Assembly (NCBI RefSeq): GCF_019175385.1
Contig: NC_083341.1
Coordinates: 20,096,203-20,160,202, forward strand
Direction: 5' to 3'
DNA length: 64,000 nucleotides
Source of the DNA: Lycium barbarum
Taxonomy: Eukaryota; Streptophyta; Magnoliopsida; Solanales; Solanaceae
How positions within the stretch are numbered: the first letter of the stretch is position 1; the number at the start of each line of letters is the position of its first letter. The translations under genes were made by a program, and so were the position numbers. A model generated the notes under the pieces. The model was not told the DNA's origin, did no database searches, and saw only the letters and a list, made by a program, of their open reading frames with translations. This document shows, one piece after another, positions 33,694 through 45,383 of the stretch.

Positions 33694-33999
33694 AAATGAT
33701 AAATAAATAAATCTATCACGGGGCTATATGATGAAATTCTTCTTAGAAAATGCAATGAAGCTTCCACATAATTTGAGCCGTAGCATGGAAGAGCGACCTG
33801 TTAGCGTCTATTGTAACATGCCAAAGGTTTGCAGCCATCACGGTGCTGAATCCGTGATGCCAATGATTTCTTCGTTAATCTAATCAATAGCTCCTTTTTG
33901 TAAGTATGTGTGTGTATGTACTGTGTCTGTTTCGGTCTCACTCTCTCTGTTATACTATCTTTTGCTCCGAACTCTCACCATCACTTATTTTATTATAAA

Positions 34000-34540
34000 T
34001 TACAGGTTTTTGCTGTCTACAGTGGATGGAATTTCAACCCAGAATAAAGAATGAGGCCAACAGGGAGAAGGGATTTCTTGGAGGGTGGTTGCCCTCTCTG
34101 CTTGGCCTATGATTTCTCCATCTACCAAATCAACAACCCTCTTTAGAAAAAAGCAGGCAAGTATGTTTGGTGATTCTGATAGTCGAGATACTATCTTTTT
34201 GAGCTTAAGCCTTGAGGCAATGTTTTTGGTCCAAAACATGCCCAGATCTAAAGGTTGCGTTTGTTTGATGAGAATTTTTTAACATGTCCAAATGGCTCCT
34301 AGAACTATGGAAAAGTTTCCATTTCTCGAAAAAGGTAATGATGATACTGCTAATCGCTGCTGAAGTTCGGGGCATGGAGACAGGTGACAGGTGCTCTTGA
34401 TTAGAGAAAGATCAGGGGGTGCTAATGATGCAGATAAAATATCTGATAAAATGTCCTCCAACAAAATAGTGCCTACTGCATCAGGAGATGGCTCTACAAT
34501 AGTTGCTGATACCTTCAAATAATACATAGAGATGATATAG
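34000..34540. other. Helitron interior with possible exon remnant
   Basis: Starts after an AG at 34004 and is less AT-rich than its surroundings. No single frame stays open for more than about 80 residues and no domain is recognisable. It could be a captured exon that has since decayed. Confidence 0.3.
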
Positions 34541-35299
34541 ATATGCCAGATATGTTCTCTTACTTTCTTATACTACTTAGAACCATAGGAAGCTGCTCTA
34601 TTATTAGCTAAAGAAATAGATAAGGAGAAGCTTATTTTTCTGTTGTTGCATGTCTATGTCTTAGTTATTTGCTTTGCAACTTGAACTATTTTGATGCGTG
34701 ATTTCCGTAGGAATGTGCAACCGTGGTAGTATCAATTATCCTCAAGTCCAACAGAAATTTCACCTTTAACTTCTATTTGCATACAAGCCCATTGTTTGTG
34801 GATCTCTTTTTCTTCTGAGATTAATTATGATTTGTAGGTCAATACTCAGGACATGTTTATGTCAAATAATAAAATGTATAATGCTAATTATTCTTGGTAT
34901 AAAGAATGAAAATAAAGAACTGAAAAAGAATAAGAAAGACAACATTTAGACTACATGGGAGTAAGAACCTTTTATATTTACATGCTTGGACCATTTCGCA
35001 TATTAGAATTGCATTGAGAGTTGATAAAAGTGCACATAAATCCTATGCTGAGAATTTTAAAAATTAATTGAACAGTGCCCGTGTCATAGTTCTTTCATGT
35101 TTTAAAAGGTAGAATAGGGGTGTGCTGCAATTTTGAAAAGCTGACAGACAAAAAGTGGAAGAACAATTCTTCCTTTAATAGTCTTCACATAAGCAATAAA
35201 CAAGACACATCCTTATGACCGATTAGGCTCTTACTGGTACAATTTTGCAGGTGAGGGTTCCTTTAAGGTATCAGATATTCTCGATAATTTGACTTTTTC

Positions 35300-35434
35300 T
35301 TTTTGAAATTTCGGAAGATCCAAGTGACCAAATTAATGATGCTATTGAAAGGGTCCCAAGAGTTAAGTTTGTTGCTGGAGCTTTTGAGTACCCTCCGAGT
35401 TATAAGTCATTGTTGGATATTGTTTGTTGTGAAG
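35300..35434 (+). pseudogene. Unidentified captured exon-like fragment
   Basis: In the frame GAA GAT CCA (35314) the sequence reads EDPSDQINDAIERVPRVK and then FVAGAFEYPPSYKSLLDIV. It has balanced composition and typical plant codon usage. A GTATGT donor-like site follows. The ORF-length frame in this place is a different, spurious one. The parent gene is not recognised. Confidence 0.4.
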
Positions 35435-36009
35435 TATGTTTATATTGTCTCTTGTCATCTTTATATTGTCTCGTCATCTGTTACTTTATTTCCTTTCCTC
35501 TATCTTATTTTGTTGAATTCTTTAACTAAACTTGAGAATTCAATAAAGAACTAGATTGAGGAACTCCAAATTGCTTAAAATGAAACTGAAAATCCTCTTA
35601 AGGAAGAGCAAACTGAATATAGAGGTTCACATCTTCTTTTAGATTAGACTTCTGGTTGCTCTTAGTTTCATGAGAAACATTACGAATTCATTATCTGTTG
35701 CAAGATAAAAGTCAATTACAGTTACATGCTCTTTTCTTTGCATTTAGTTAGAGCTGCATGTTCTTTTTATGCTTTGTACCTACCATTAGATTTGGACATG
35801 GATTTGAGTAATGTCCTCTAGCTGTATTGCAGAACACGGTTGAATTTGTTATCAGTTACAACTACCAAAATTATGTTGGTCCACCTATAATTCACTATTT
35901 CTGTTTTTCTAGCAAGCACACTGTATAACTTTGTTCCCCAAACAAATATAATATACAACGAACCATAATGTGTTTTCTTTATTTTGATCTCATTAGTTTA
36001 ACGTAAAAC

Positions 36010-36041
36010 GCCCGTGCCTTGCACGGGCTCAGGCTATCTAG
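36010..36041 (+). other. Helitron 3' terminal hairpin and CTAG end
   Basis: A perfect palindrome with 8 bp arms and a 3-base loop, then TCAGGCTAT and CTAG, with T as the next base. This fits the Helitron termination signal exactly. Confidence 0.85.
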
Positions 36042-36578
36042 TCTACTATAGAAGCATGAAGAGGAGGACGACTAACGGTAAAAAAGTCATTTAACTATGT
36101 CTCATATAGGGACGGTAACTCTGTTACTGGGTATTTTCGGTATTCTATAGTTATTCTGCTTGAAAGTTGTTGTACAAGATTGCTTCATTCGCGTAACTTT
36201 TCCTCTGGACCAAAAACCCCAGAACATACTTGTATTATCTCTTCTGTACCCCCCGAACAATGCAATTACTTTTTTGCGGTGTGGGTCCCATAACTTTTCA
36301 CGCCTTGTAGGTTGCAGCCTTTAATATTTTCATGATAGCCACATGGCTACTTTACTACAGTTCATTTTATTTTTCTTGACTATTGTAGCAACTACCAACA
36401 AAACAAATATGTAAGTAAGAACTCGCCAAACACGATCTTTACAAGTAACTCATTTGCGAGAATGACACGCAACAAGTAAACTGAAATTAATGGTGCAAGA
36501 CTGGAAATCAATATGAACAATTTGAGTATCTTGAAGAAGAAATGATATATCATACTTTGTAGAGAGAACATTTTGTGT
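36042..36578 (+). mobile_element. Start of a second Helitron, 3' end not found
   Basis: TCTACTATAGAAGCATGAAG begins directly at the end of the first Helitron. It shares the GGGTATTTTCGGTATTCTAT motif that occurs about 75 bp into the first element. The rest of the stretch is noncoding. No matching hairpin-CTAG end is seen to the right before the next repeat, so it is truncated or was interrupted. Confidence 0.5.
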
Positions 36579-37060
36579 TGTTAGAATATGTCCCAAAAGG
36601 GTTTATCGAAATTGTCCCATTCCAATTGGAATTCGATAATTGTCTCATTCCAACTGGGATTCGACTGGCTTATCCCATTCCAACTAGTATTTTGAACGTC
36701 TTCAAGCCCTATTTAAAGGAGATTTTCGGCCAGAACATCAAGAAAAAGAGAACAATTATTAAGACCACACGCAAGACTATATTCCACACTTAGGTTAGGA
36801 AGAGTTTTCATTGAGAGATTGTAATATTTCGTTTCCTTTGATCTCATTGTGCTTAGACACCCTGTTGAGATCGTTTTGTACTCTCACCTTATAGTTGATT
36901 TCTCTGCGCTTTGCGCCATGTGGTTTTTCCCGTCTTGGGTTTCCACGTAAATCTTGTGTTCATTACGTTTATTGCTTTCTTGCATTATTGCTCTTGTGTT
37001 AGTGCATCTTAATTGGTTTCGCTGCATCGCTCGTTTAATGCTTAACATGTGTGTATTGAA
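36579..37060 (+). mobile_element. LTR-like sequence (copia type), right edge uncertain
   Basis: It starts TGTTAGAATATGTCCC and has a promoter-like middle and CCACGTAAATCTTGTGTTC near 36943, a pattern of Solanaceae copia LTRs. The open frame at 36575-36793 falls inside it and looks fortuitous. No primer binding site or pol follows in the right orientation, so it may be a solo LTR. Confidence 0.45.
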
Positions 37061-37070
37061 TTCATTCAAC

Positions 37071-39015
37071 TGAGCTACAAATAGATGAGATACACATTGT
37101 ATACCATGTGATTAGCTCCTAACAACTTTCAACTAACTAGCCTAATCTAACAGACTATAGGTAGGTAGAATAACTAACTCTGAATTAGGTGAAATGACCT
37201 AACTGCCCCTTACTCTTAACTTCATCTTTCAACACTCCCCTCAAGCTAGGTGAAGGAAAAATATTCAAGATTCCTAGCTTGGACATAAGATACTCATGTT
37301 GGACCCTACTTAGGCCTTTAGTTAGGATATTTGCAGGCTGATCTTTTGTAAGCAAATACTGAGTTGAAATCAGGCCTTGTTTTAGCTTTTCTCTCTCACA
37401 AAATGACAGTCAATTTCAATATGCTTTGTCTTTTCATGATAGACAAGATTTGTGGCACTTTGAAAAGATGCTTTGCTATCAGTGTAGATGCTTATTGGAA
37501 GCAATACTTCAGTGTCAACTTCCTTGAGTAATCCAAGCAACCAAATTAATTTTGAAACTGTAGCGGCCATACTTTTGTACTAAGCTTCAGCTGAGATTCT
37601 TGATACATTTGTTTGTTTCTTTGCTTTCCAACATACAAGCGTCATCATTCTTAACGATGAAACCAGTTATTGATTTTCTAGTTAAAGGACCTGCTGCCCA
37701 AGTCAGCTTCACAATATGCGGAGACTGTGGTATTGGACTCACTTGATAGAAGAACACCTGGTCCTGGTTGATTCTTTACATGTCTAACAATTCTGAGGGC
37801 TGCTCCATATGAGATACTTTAGGCTGTACTCCAAAGGAGATGCCTGGTCTGATCATAATTAGATACAATACCTTTCCTATAAGCCTCTGATATGCAGTTT
37901 GATCAGTTAACGCATCATCTGTAGTTTTGTTGTCTTTGAGAATGTGATCATCATACTATTTAGATAATAATTTGTTATTGACGTCAATAGGAGTTCCAGC
38001 TGGTTTGGTTGCTGACAATTCAGCTTCTGAAATTAGCTCAAGTGCATATTTCTTTCGGTGCATGAGAATTCCTTGACTGGACCCAGGGTCGGCTGGAGGG
38101 GGAGCAACTAAAGCAGTTGCTTTAGCCCCCCCCCCCCCCCCCCCCCCAGAACCCCAATGAAGGCCTCAAATTTTTTTATTTTATATACATTATTTATATA
38201 TTATAAAACTATGAATAAAAGAGACTAGATTTTATACTTCTTTTTTTTGAAATGTGATAGAGGTTATTGAAATAAATAATTCTAATTTTATAGTCTTTTC
38301 GTCCCATTTATGTGACATTCTTTATTTTTTAGCTAGTCCAAAAAAGAATGAGATCTCATTTATCTTTTACGAGATGATTTATAACAATTTTTTTGGCGTA
38401 TTCTAAACCAAAAATTTCAGAAATCTTTCTTTTCTTTTATACTTCGTGTCCAATCAAACACCTTCACATAAATTAGAGAGTAATAAACATTATGCAATAT
38501 ATAAAAGTGAACAAATTGATGACTACTTTGATAATTTTAAAAATATAAAGTCTCTTGTAGAGTTGATTGTTTCTTATAAATTCTAGATTAAACCATTTAT
38601 TTATTTTTACTTCAAAATAGACTTGAATTGTTTTAATGTATGTAACTATTTTGACATCTACATAGTTACGAAATTGAGATTATTAGATTATGAGAAGTTA
38701 GAAAAATACTATCGTAACCGTCTATATATGTTTCTTACACAACTGTTTATTTAAATTTTAGTGAATAGAGTTACTAAATATCTCTAATCGTGAAGCTAGC
38801 ATATAACTGAATGAATAATCAAGATATACAAGATGAACTATATACCATCTTCACAAAAAAAAAAAAAAAAAAGGGATTTAGAATAAGAATATGTAAAATT
38901 TTATTAGATATTTTTAAGGCCTCTTATAGAGGTTTGGCTTTAGGCCACCGATTTCGTTGAGTCACCCTTGACTGGACCTAGCAAATTCTATGCCCAAAAA
39001 ACACTTCAATTCCCC
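37071..39015 (-). mobile_element. Truncated Ty1/copia element, minus strand
   Basis: A 3' LTR candidate (37071-37234, TGTTGAAAGATGAAG ... GTAGCTCA on the minus strand) is preceded by a polypurine tract GCTTGAGGGGAG. RNase H remains at 37382-37570 (TDSKASFQSAT, KTKHIEIDCHFVRE). Late reverse transcriptase remains at 37990-38075 and 38971-39015 (LKCFLGIEFARSS, then QGILMHRKKYALEL). The RT is split by a hAT-like element. The 5' half is missing. Confidence 0.75.
38084..38970. mobile_element. hAT-like non-autonomous transposon (887 bp)
   Basis: Exact 8 bp duplications ACTGGACC at 38076-38083 and 38971-38978 flank it. Ends are CAGGGTCGGCTGG on the left and, reversed, CAAGGGTGACTC on the right. Removing it restores one open copia RT frame across the junction. 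Interior: a run of about 20 C near 38130-38150, then AT-rich DNA that includes a second repeat at about 38297-38480. No transposase. Confidence 0.8.
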
Positions 39016-40175
39016 GCAGATCCGAGCTACCATGTGTGCATCTGCAACAAAAGTTTTAGCAAAAATCACTTAGCTTTGTCTTCGTTGGAATTCAAACCCA
39101 TGTTCTCTTATTATTACTCCAATGGTCTGACTCTTCAGGTATTATACCATCTAGTGTATTGGGGGTTGTATTCATTCCACGACTTTTATCTTCTTTGTAT
39201 CGTTCTAATTATATCAGATGTCCCCAAAAGGACTATTCCTTACAAGATCGAATGTAGCTAGGAGAATTAGTGTTCTTGATACTTGACTTGGATCCTGACC
39301 TTGATGATACTATAAAGGTGAGGGAAAAGAGATGAAAATCAAATTCGTTATCTAAGTTATGCCAAAGCATTAAAGTTAAAAACTTGGCAATCACAAATAA
39401 TCCACATTTTTTAACCAGCGTGAATCACATTGGCAATGGTTTCCCTTTTCTTTTTTCCTTTGTTGCTAACCAGAAACAGAAATTCTGCGACTGCAATCAA
39501 ACTTTTATTTATTTCCTTTTTTGTAATATACGATACGAAACCGCGATAAAGGGAAAACAACAAGCAAGCCTTATACCGATGTAACTTTAATTAATTAAGA
39601 AGTTAGCAAACCTTTTGAGGACGAAGATTATATAACTGATTTCAATTTGTTTATGATTGAAACATTTATTTTTACTCGTATATCTTCTTTAGGCATGTAT
39701 AGGTGCTCATAAACATATTTTTATGGAGCCTGTGGCAATGGGAGGTTCAGAAATTGAAGTTTATGAATTTTATATTCTAGCATTTTGAAGTTATTCTAAA
39801 TAGATAATTTGTACATATTAAATAAAAATTTAAAATAAACACAAGGTTTGAGTCAAAACTAATGCGTACCTTAAACGATAGAGGCGGAACCAAGCTTGAA
39901 TCTTAAGAGATAGGAATTCTAGTAAATTTACTGGATTCAAAATTAATAATTTGTATATATTCAATAAACTTTTTAATATGAAAACCGGAAATGAATTAAA
40001 GCCATCGAGTTCAGTCGAACCCATAACCGAAGTACTAACTCCGGCCCAGTCCTCCAAGGTCATTTTTTCAAATGAAACCATTACAAAATATTGAGTGAGA
40101 ATACAAGAACGTGTGGGACAGAGAACAGCTAAAGGTTTTAGCTACAGACAAAACTTGCTATTCAAGGATTACCAC
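39016..40175. other. Intergenic, decayed repeats only
   Basis: No gene that I can support. Around 39720-40050 there are degenerate pieces of GGCGGA-type hAT MITEs (GAGGCGGAACCAAGC at 39885). An open frame at 38968-39261 is mostly outside any conserved context. Confidence 0.5.
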
Positions 40176-40819
40176 CAGGGGCGGATCTCTAAGGCCCGTG
40201 GGGATTTCACGCCACCCGCAAGCTTCGGTGAAAACGCTGTGTATATATGTATGTATACATAAGAAATTGTATAAATAGTTAGATTGCCACCCAGAGTAAC
40301 AAATGGCCTGATGATGCCAGTGGCATAGTGCATTAGTTTACTCCTTGGTGACCAGGGTTCAAACCTCACTTACAACATTTTATTGAATTTTGGACTTGCT
40401 GTAGCAAATAGACAGCACAACAGCATATTTACACATTAAATTTTGCAAATAGACTACAAATTTATGAACCCATTTATATCAGTTGCCTCTTTCCCTTTTT
40501 TTTTCATCTCCTTAATTCCTCTTGACTTGCTTTTAATAATTACTATTTATTAATTCTTGACTTTTTTCCCTCTCTTATTAGTTATTTGTTTAAATATAAG
40601 AAGTTAAATTATCATAAGTTTTATAGTCCAAAGTTCTAATCCGTGCGCCAAGTTGTTGTAATTATAGTACATGTTTTCATTCTATCGTTTTGTCTAATAT
40701 AAATGGAAAAAACTAATAACGCGACCTAAAGCCCAACATAATCGACCAAAATTTTACTCTATTTGGAATCAGAAAAAAAAAGTGGCACCCGGAGCCTCCA
40801 AATCCTGAATCCGCCTCTG
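40176..40819. mobile_element. hAT-type MITE (644 bp)
   Basis: Terminal repeats are CAGGGGCGGATC and, reversed, CAGAGGCGGATTC. Flanking 8 bp duplications are ATTACCAC and ATTACCGC, one mismatch. Interior AT-rich, with a tRNA-like B box (GGTTCAAACC) near 40350. No transposase. Confidence 0.8.
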
Positions 40820-41072
40820 ATTACCGCATGCAACAAAAGATGAAAATGGTACACAAAATGATTAGGCCAAAGTACAAAATCCAGACCACTAAAGTAGGAA
40901 TAGAGCTCTACCTTACGTTCCAATTGACTCAACATTTCCCAACCAAAAAAAGAAAACATGAAATAGACGGAATCCTTAAAAAAAAAAAAAAAAAAAAAGG
41001 CAAGGAAACTTTTCAAGTATAAAATGAATTGACTGATGGTGCATTTGCTTTGCATTAATAGTAGTATATGAT

Positions 41073-42412
41073 ATGAAGATGAATAATTTGAGTGAGAGAG
41101 CAGGGGTTTTATATGATGAGATTAGTGATAGAATCAATTATGAAGAAATTAATTTCTGTAGACATTGTGTTGAACATGGTCGTTTATGTGGAATTGCAGA
41201 CCTCACAATGGAAGATAAAGAGAAATTGATTGCAATTCGAGACTCATTGAAGGAAGTTCAGAACATGCTCCAGTTCTACAAGGTTTTACTATTGCTTGCT
41301 TTCATTCTCAGTGATTTCATTTTTCTTTCGCGCATTTATTCAAAATGCATGAGTGATGGAAAGGTTGATGACATAATCAATTACTAAATAAATAGAGGTG
41401 TGCAATTTTTTTAATGGTTTAAGCTTCTAGATGAGATGGTCTGACACAATTCAATATATATGTTGTCAGAGCAGACATGAGTCGTCTGGGGTTTGAGTCT
41501 CATAGCAATCACCTATTATCAAAATGAATTTTCTCGTGCTTAACCACGTTGGCGGAGCTAGAAGTTTAGGTACATGTTAAGTCGAATCCAGTAGCCTTAG
41601 TTTTAACTTTGTATTTGTATTTGTATTATGAACTTCACTAAGTATGTACAAAAATTAAACTCAGAATCCAATTACTAACAGAAGTTAACCCCATGTGAAG
41701 GATTGTGTTAACTGTATAATTAAGTAAATAAAAATAGGTTAGCTCTCTAATAACATGAGCTATCTTTTACTAAGGGTGTCATCCTACGTCGTTTTACAAA
41801 AAGTTGACCTTCTATAAACAATATATATATGCATTGGACAATAAATCGACACTGTGTGCGATTAAAATTCTGTGTGCGCCACTATTTTATAATATATTGA
41901 CACTGCTTATGTAAAATTCTGTGTGCGTCAGTATTTGCATTAATGCTAACGTCCATTCAATAACTTTTACTTGTGCCATGCAGACATTAGAGTCTCGGCA
42001 AAGGAGACATAGCAACGGAGCACTAGTCCGTTTGGAAGCAAGCAGAATGCTACTGATAAAAAAGCTAAATAACTACCTAACATGGGGAAAGAAATCAGGT
42101 GTGATTGAGGAACTAAAAGAATATTTTGGCCAAGGAAAAGTTGCATTATTTTCTGAGAATTTGGCAAAAACAGAACAGATACAGAGTGAAGATCAGAAAG
42201 AAAAGAAGAATAGTTCAAGTTTGTTGGTCATTTGCATAAGAGGTTTATTTAATCCATGGAATTGGTATCGTACTACAAGAATTGCTGCCATAGCTTTAAT
42301 TGTTAACTTTTACAGGAATAGCAGGATGCAAAATAAGAACAAGATTCCTGTCCCAACGTTGAAGATTGACTATTCAGATAGCCAATTGGCTGTTTCATTT
42401 GGAAAGGGATGA
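41073..42412 (+). CDS. PDV1/PDV2-like plastid division protein (212 aa)
   Basis: PDV proteins sit in the outer plastid envelope and recruit the dynamin ARC5 at the division site; their C-terminus lies between the envelopes and contacts ARC6/PARC6 (family knowledge). The model is exons 41073-41282 and 41984-42412, both junctions phase 0, with a 701 bp intron. Residues about 50-130 look helical and coiled-coil prone (EKLIAIRDSLKEVQNMLQ, RLEASRMLLIKKLNNYL, GVIEELKEYFG). A short hydrophobic segment (TRIAAIALIVNFY) is near residue 175. The last residue is Gly (LAVSFGKG), as in PDV1/PDV2, where it is required. At 212 residues it is shorter than either, and the donor AAG/GTTTTA is weak. Alternatives are a divergent or decaying paralogue. 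Confidence 0.65.
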
Positions 42413-43004
42413 ATACCTAGTCGATCGAGTTCTCAAATAAATATTGACATATTGTTAGATAATGTACACACAAGGCATATGGATACCTAGGTAGTTGATT
42501 GGATTGTGATCGAACCATTGGGACAGAATGCCTGATGCGCGAGGTTTCAGACTCTTTAGATGTGATTATTTCCATGGCCAGATATAGCGCAGAATTCAAT
42601 TATAGATGTGATAGATATGAGAGAATAAAATACAGTCGGAATACAGATTATAATATGATTTCTGAAACAATTTCAGTCAGACTTTTAGATGTACTAATTG
42701 AAGAACTCATAGAGTCTGTTCCATGAACTATCTGTTAGCATACTTACATGAATGTGTGTTGTTGAATGTTGAGCACAGACGTACACAGATGTTGATATTG
42801 ATTATTCTAATTTATTATCTGGAGAACATACTTTGTTAAGTTAAGAGATTCAATATGAAATGATTCGCCTAATGTGAATAGCTCAGTAAATACTGGTCAA
42901 GGTCCTTTAGAATTGGGCCGTGACTAAAGTCCTAGTTGCCACAATCCAATCTTGTTCTTTGGTGAATGATGGAAGTGGATGATGAGCCTAATTCGGTGTT
43001 TACC
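42413..43004. other. 3' flank of the PDV-like gene
   Basis: A 75-codon open frame at 42499-42726 has no recognisable family or motif and begins 90 bp after the PDV-like stop. I treat it as untranslated or intergenic DNA. Confidence 0.45.
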
Positions 43005-43080
43005 TGATTTGAAACAAGTTGGTCCAACTTGTAATAAGCCCAAAAAAAAGAAAAAAAAAAAGAGAGATGCTAATAATGCT

Positions 43081-43212
43081 GCTAATTCTCTAAAAGAACA
43101 ATACTAGTTAATTAGAGTGCTTAATTATTAGAAAAGAGGTTCAGAAGCTAATTCTCTAAAAGAACAATACTAGTTAATTAGAGTGCTTAATTATTAGAAA
43201 AGAGGTTCAGAA
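43081..43212. repeat. Tandem duplication, 2 x 66 bp
   Basis: 43081-43146 and 43147-43212 are essentially identical, starting GCTAATTCTCTAAAAGAACA. A single diverged copy of this unit is at about 15878-15950, also just left of a SINE. Confidence 0.9.
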
Positions 43213-43223
43213 AGGAGAAAACA

Positions 43224-43400
43224 TTGGAGCAATAATAAAGTTGTATCTGTGTGACCTATAGTTCACAGGTTCGAGTGGTGGAATCATCCATTAATGCTTG
43301 CGATAAGGTAGACTGCCTATATCACACCCTCTTGGAGTGTGGCCCTCCTTGGACCCTTCGTGAACACAGGATGTTTGGTGCACCTGTCTGCCTTTTTAAT
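43224..43400 (+). mobile_element. TS/SolS-type SINE
   Basis: It contains TTGGAGCAATAATAAAGTTG, then a promoter B box in CACAGGTTCGAGTGG. The CATCACACCC-like block with GGACCCTTCGTGAACACAGG follows. This is the body of the tRNA-derived TS-type SINE of Solanaceae. The 3' TTG tail is absent, so it is truncated or belongs to a subfamily without it. Confidence 0.75.
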
Positions 43401-44224
43401 AGGAAAGAGGCGCCGAATGCTTAGCAGATCTATATAGTTCCATGTGCTCGAAATTAGGTCTGAGAGTAGCATCCTATACCAGGAATTAGCATTGTTAAAA
43501 TAGTTTCATTCGCTTGAAATGAAGGCTGAATATAGCCTTGTGTTACCAGGAACAAGCGTGGTTCCATTAATTCAGCCTTGTGTTACCAGGAACATGTTGG
43601 GTGTGCGAATAAAGTATTACATTGGTAGTTGAAAAGAACAAAAACTACGTATAAGGTGTTGGATACTTTTTAATGGTGTGAGGCCTTTTGGGGAAAGTCA
43701 TGCGAACTTAACCCAAAGCGGACAATATCACACCATGTTAAGAGAATCTTTGGACCGCTTAGCCCAACAGAACAACCGTGGTTCCCGTAATTTAAGGAGT
43801 GATATATAGCAAATGCCAAGATTCAAATCTGTATCCCAAGTCAATCAGAATAAGGCAAGTGGCATTGGCATAAAATTTACAGAGAAGAGGCTGAAGAATT
43901 AATTAAGTAATCTGGCAAAATGTATGCTTCCTAAAGACCTCAATGATTGACCAACATATCTTATTTCCCTCCATTAGAGCCTGGGATCAGAGCCAGAGAC
44001 CAAGTAACGAGGTCAGTCGAATCCAGTAATTTTGGTCCAAATTTTTTATTGTCCTAAGAAATTAAAATGTATAATTATTAATTTAGAACCCATTAACTTA
44101 AAATAGCTAGAATCTTGAATCTATAAACTTCAAATCCTGATTTTGCCTATGTCAATATGCCAACCTTAGCAACTTTCTGCATGCCTCTATCAAAGAAAAG
44201 CGGACTATAAATATGTTTTCAACT
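43401..44224. other. Intergenic
   Basis: No gene. A short repeated phrase, AGCCTTGTGTTACCAGGAAC, occurs at about 43534 and 43574. A degenerate MITE-like segment lies at about 43980-44155. Confidence 0.5.
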
Positions 44225-44828
44225 CTCTCTCCTCTTCTCTCTCCCAACGGTAAGATCTGCCCCCTCCCTCCCCCCCCCCCCACCCGCCACCCCGTCCAGC
44301 GACCAAACTTCATCATTGTTCAAGTGATGCCGGCGACCAGGTAACGCCGGCCACTTTTCCGGCCAGATTTGTTTTTCTTCCCTCTTCCCTTTTCTTCTTC
44401 TCCTCTTCTTCTTCTCTTCTCCTTTTTTCCCTTTTTTTATCAGCTTCTAGCGCTGCCAGTACGTCGCTGCGCCATCGCCGGCGACTTTTGCCGGCAACAT
44501 TTCCAGCCAGCCCTTCTTTCTCTCTCCTTTTTTTCTTTTTTTTTTTTTTCTTTTCTCTTTTCTTGTTCTTTTTTTGCTCTTTTTTTTTTCTTTTTCCCCC
44601 GTCTTCCCTTCTCCCTTTCAGGTCTTTGTGAACATTTTTCCTGCAGTGAACAGTAACTCGACAGTCAACAGTACTCGGACGTTGAATAATGTTTTCCGAC
44701 GGCGACCAAGTTCAGTTCAACTGGAGTTGGTACCTCCGGTTGCCATATCCATTATTTGTCCATACACTTGTAGTTACATTTTGCTGACTTTAGACCTTTG
44801 AATAATTTATTAGTTCATACTCATTTTC

Positions 44829-45346
44829 GTGGCTTTGGTTAGTGATAGTAGACTAGGGTCATGTTCTCGTTCGGGGACGGGGGCGAGGGTTAGGAAGGGT
44901 AAGTGGGTTAAAGGAGCGTCTAGGTTGAGAGTAGGTTCTTGGAACATTGGGACGTTAACGGGGAAGTCCATTGTTATAGCACGTATTTCGTACGTTCGGA
45001 CATTCCAAGGTAGTCGTGGCAAGTTAAGGGAAACGCTACGTTCAAAATTATTTTAATTTATAAGTTGGTTATAAATATCAATTATGGATATTAGTGTTAT
45101 GGAAATATTGAGAAAAGTTAAGGGTAAAAAGAGAAGAGAACTCTAGGAAATAAATAAAGGAGCATGTGGCCATTCATAAGTGAAGGGGGCAAAGTGTAAA
45201 TATGGAAGGGCTAAAGTGTAAAAAAAAAAGAGAGAGAGAAGACATTTGGTCTTCTTTGACCAAGTAAAACAATTCAAGAAAGAAAAAAAAAAATCAAGAA
45301 AATTGGAGATTATTCTAGAGAGGGGCATGTGCCCCTCACATGCTTG

Positions 45347-45383
<37 letters not shown>

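Larger units (their letters stand above)
31980..36041 (+). mobile_element. Helitron-like element, non-autonomous (about 4.06 kb)
   Basis: The 3' end is textbook: a perfect 8 bp stem with 3-base loop (GCCCGTGC CTT GCACGGGC), then nine bases, then CTAG followed by T. The 5' end is placed at TCTACTATCTAATAAGCATG; a similar sequence at about 32107 (ACTATATAATAAGAGTGAG) may be a second, nested 5' end. No Rep/helicase is present. The interior has donor-like sites, exon-like pieces and tRNA-like fragments, as expected of a gene-capturing Helitron. The base before the 5' TC is T and not the usual A, so the 5' boundary is less sure than the 3' one. Confidence 0.7.

Noticed and set aside
36575..36793. 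72-residue frame
   Set aside because: Falls within an LTR-like sequence starting TGTTAGAATATG and has no family features.
42499..42726. 75-residue frame just after the PDV-like gene
   Set aside because: No recognisable motif, no promoter of its own, AT-rich; more likely 3' flank.
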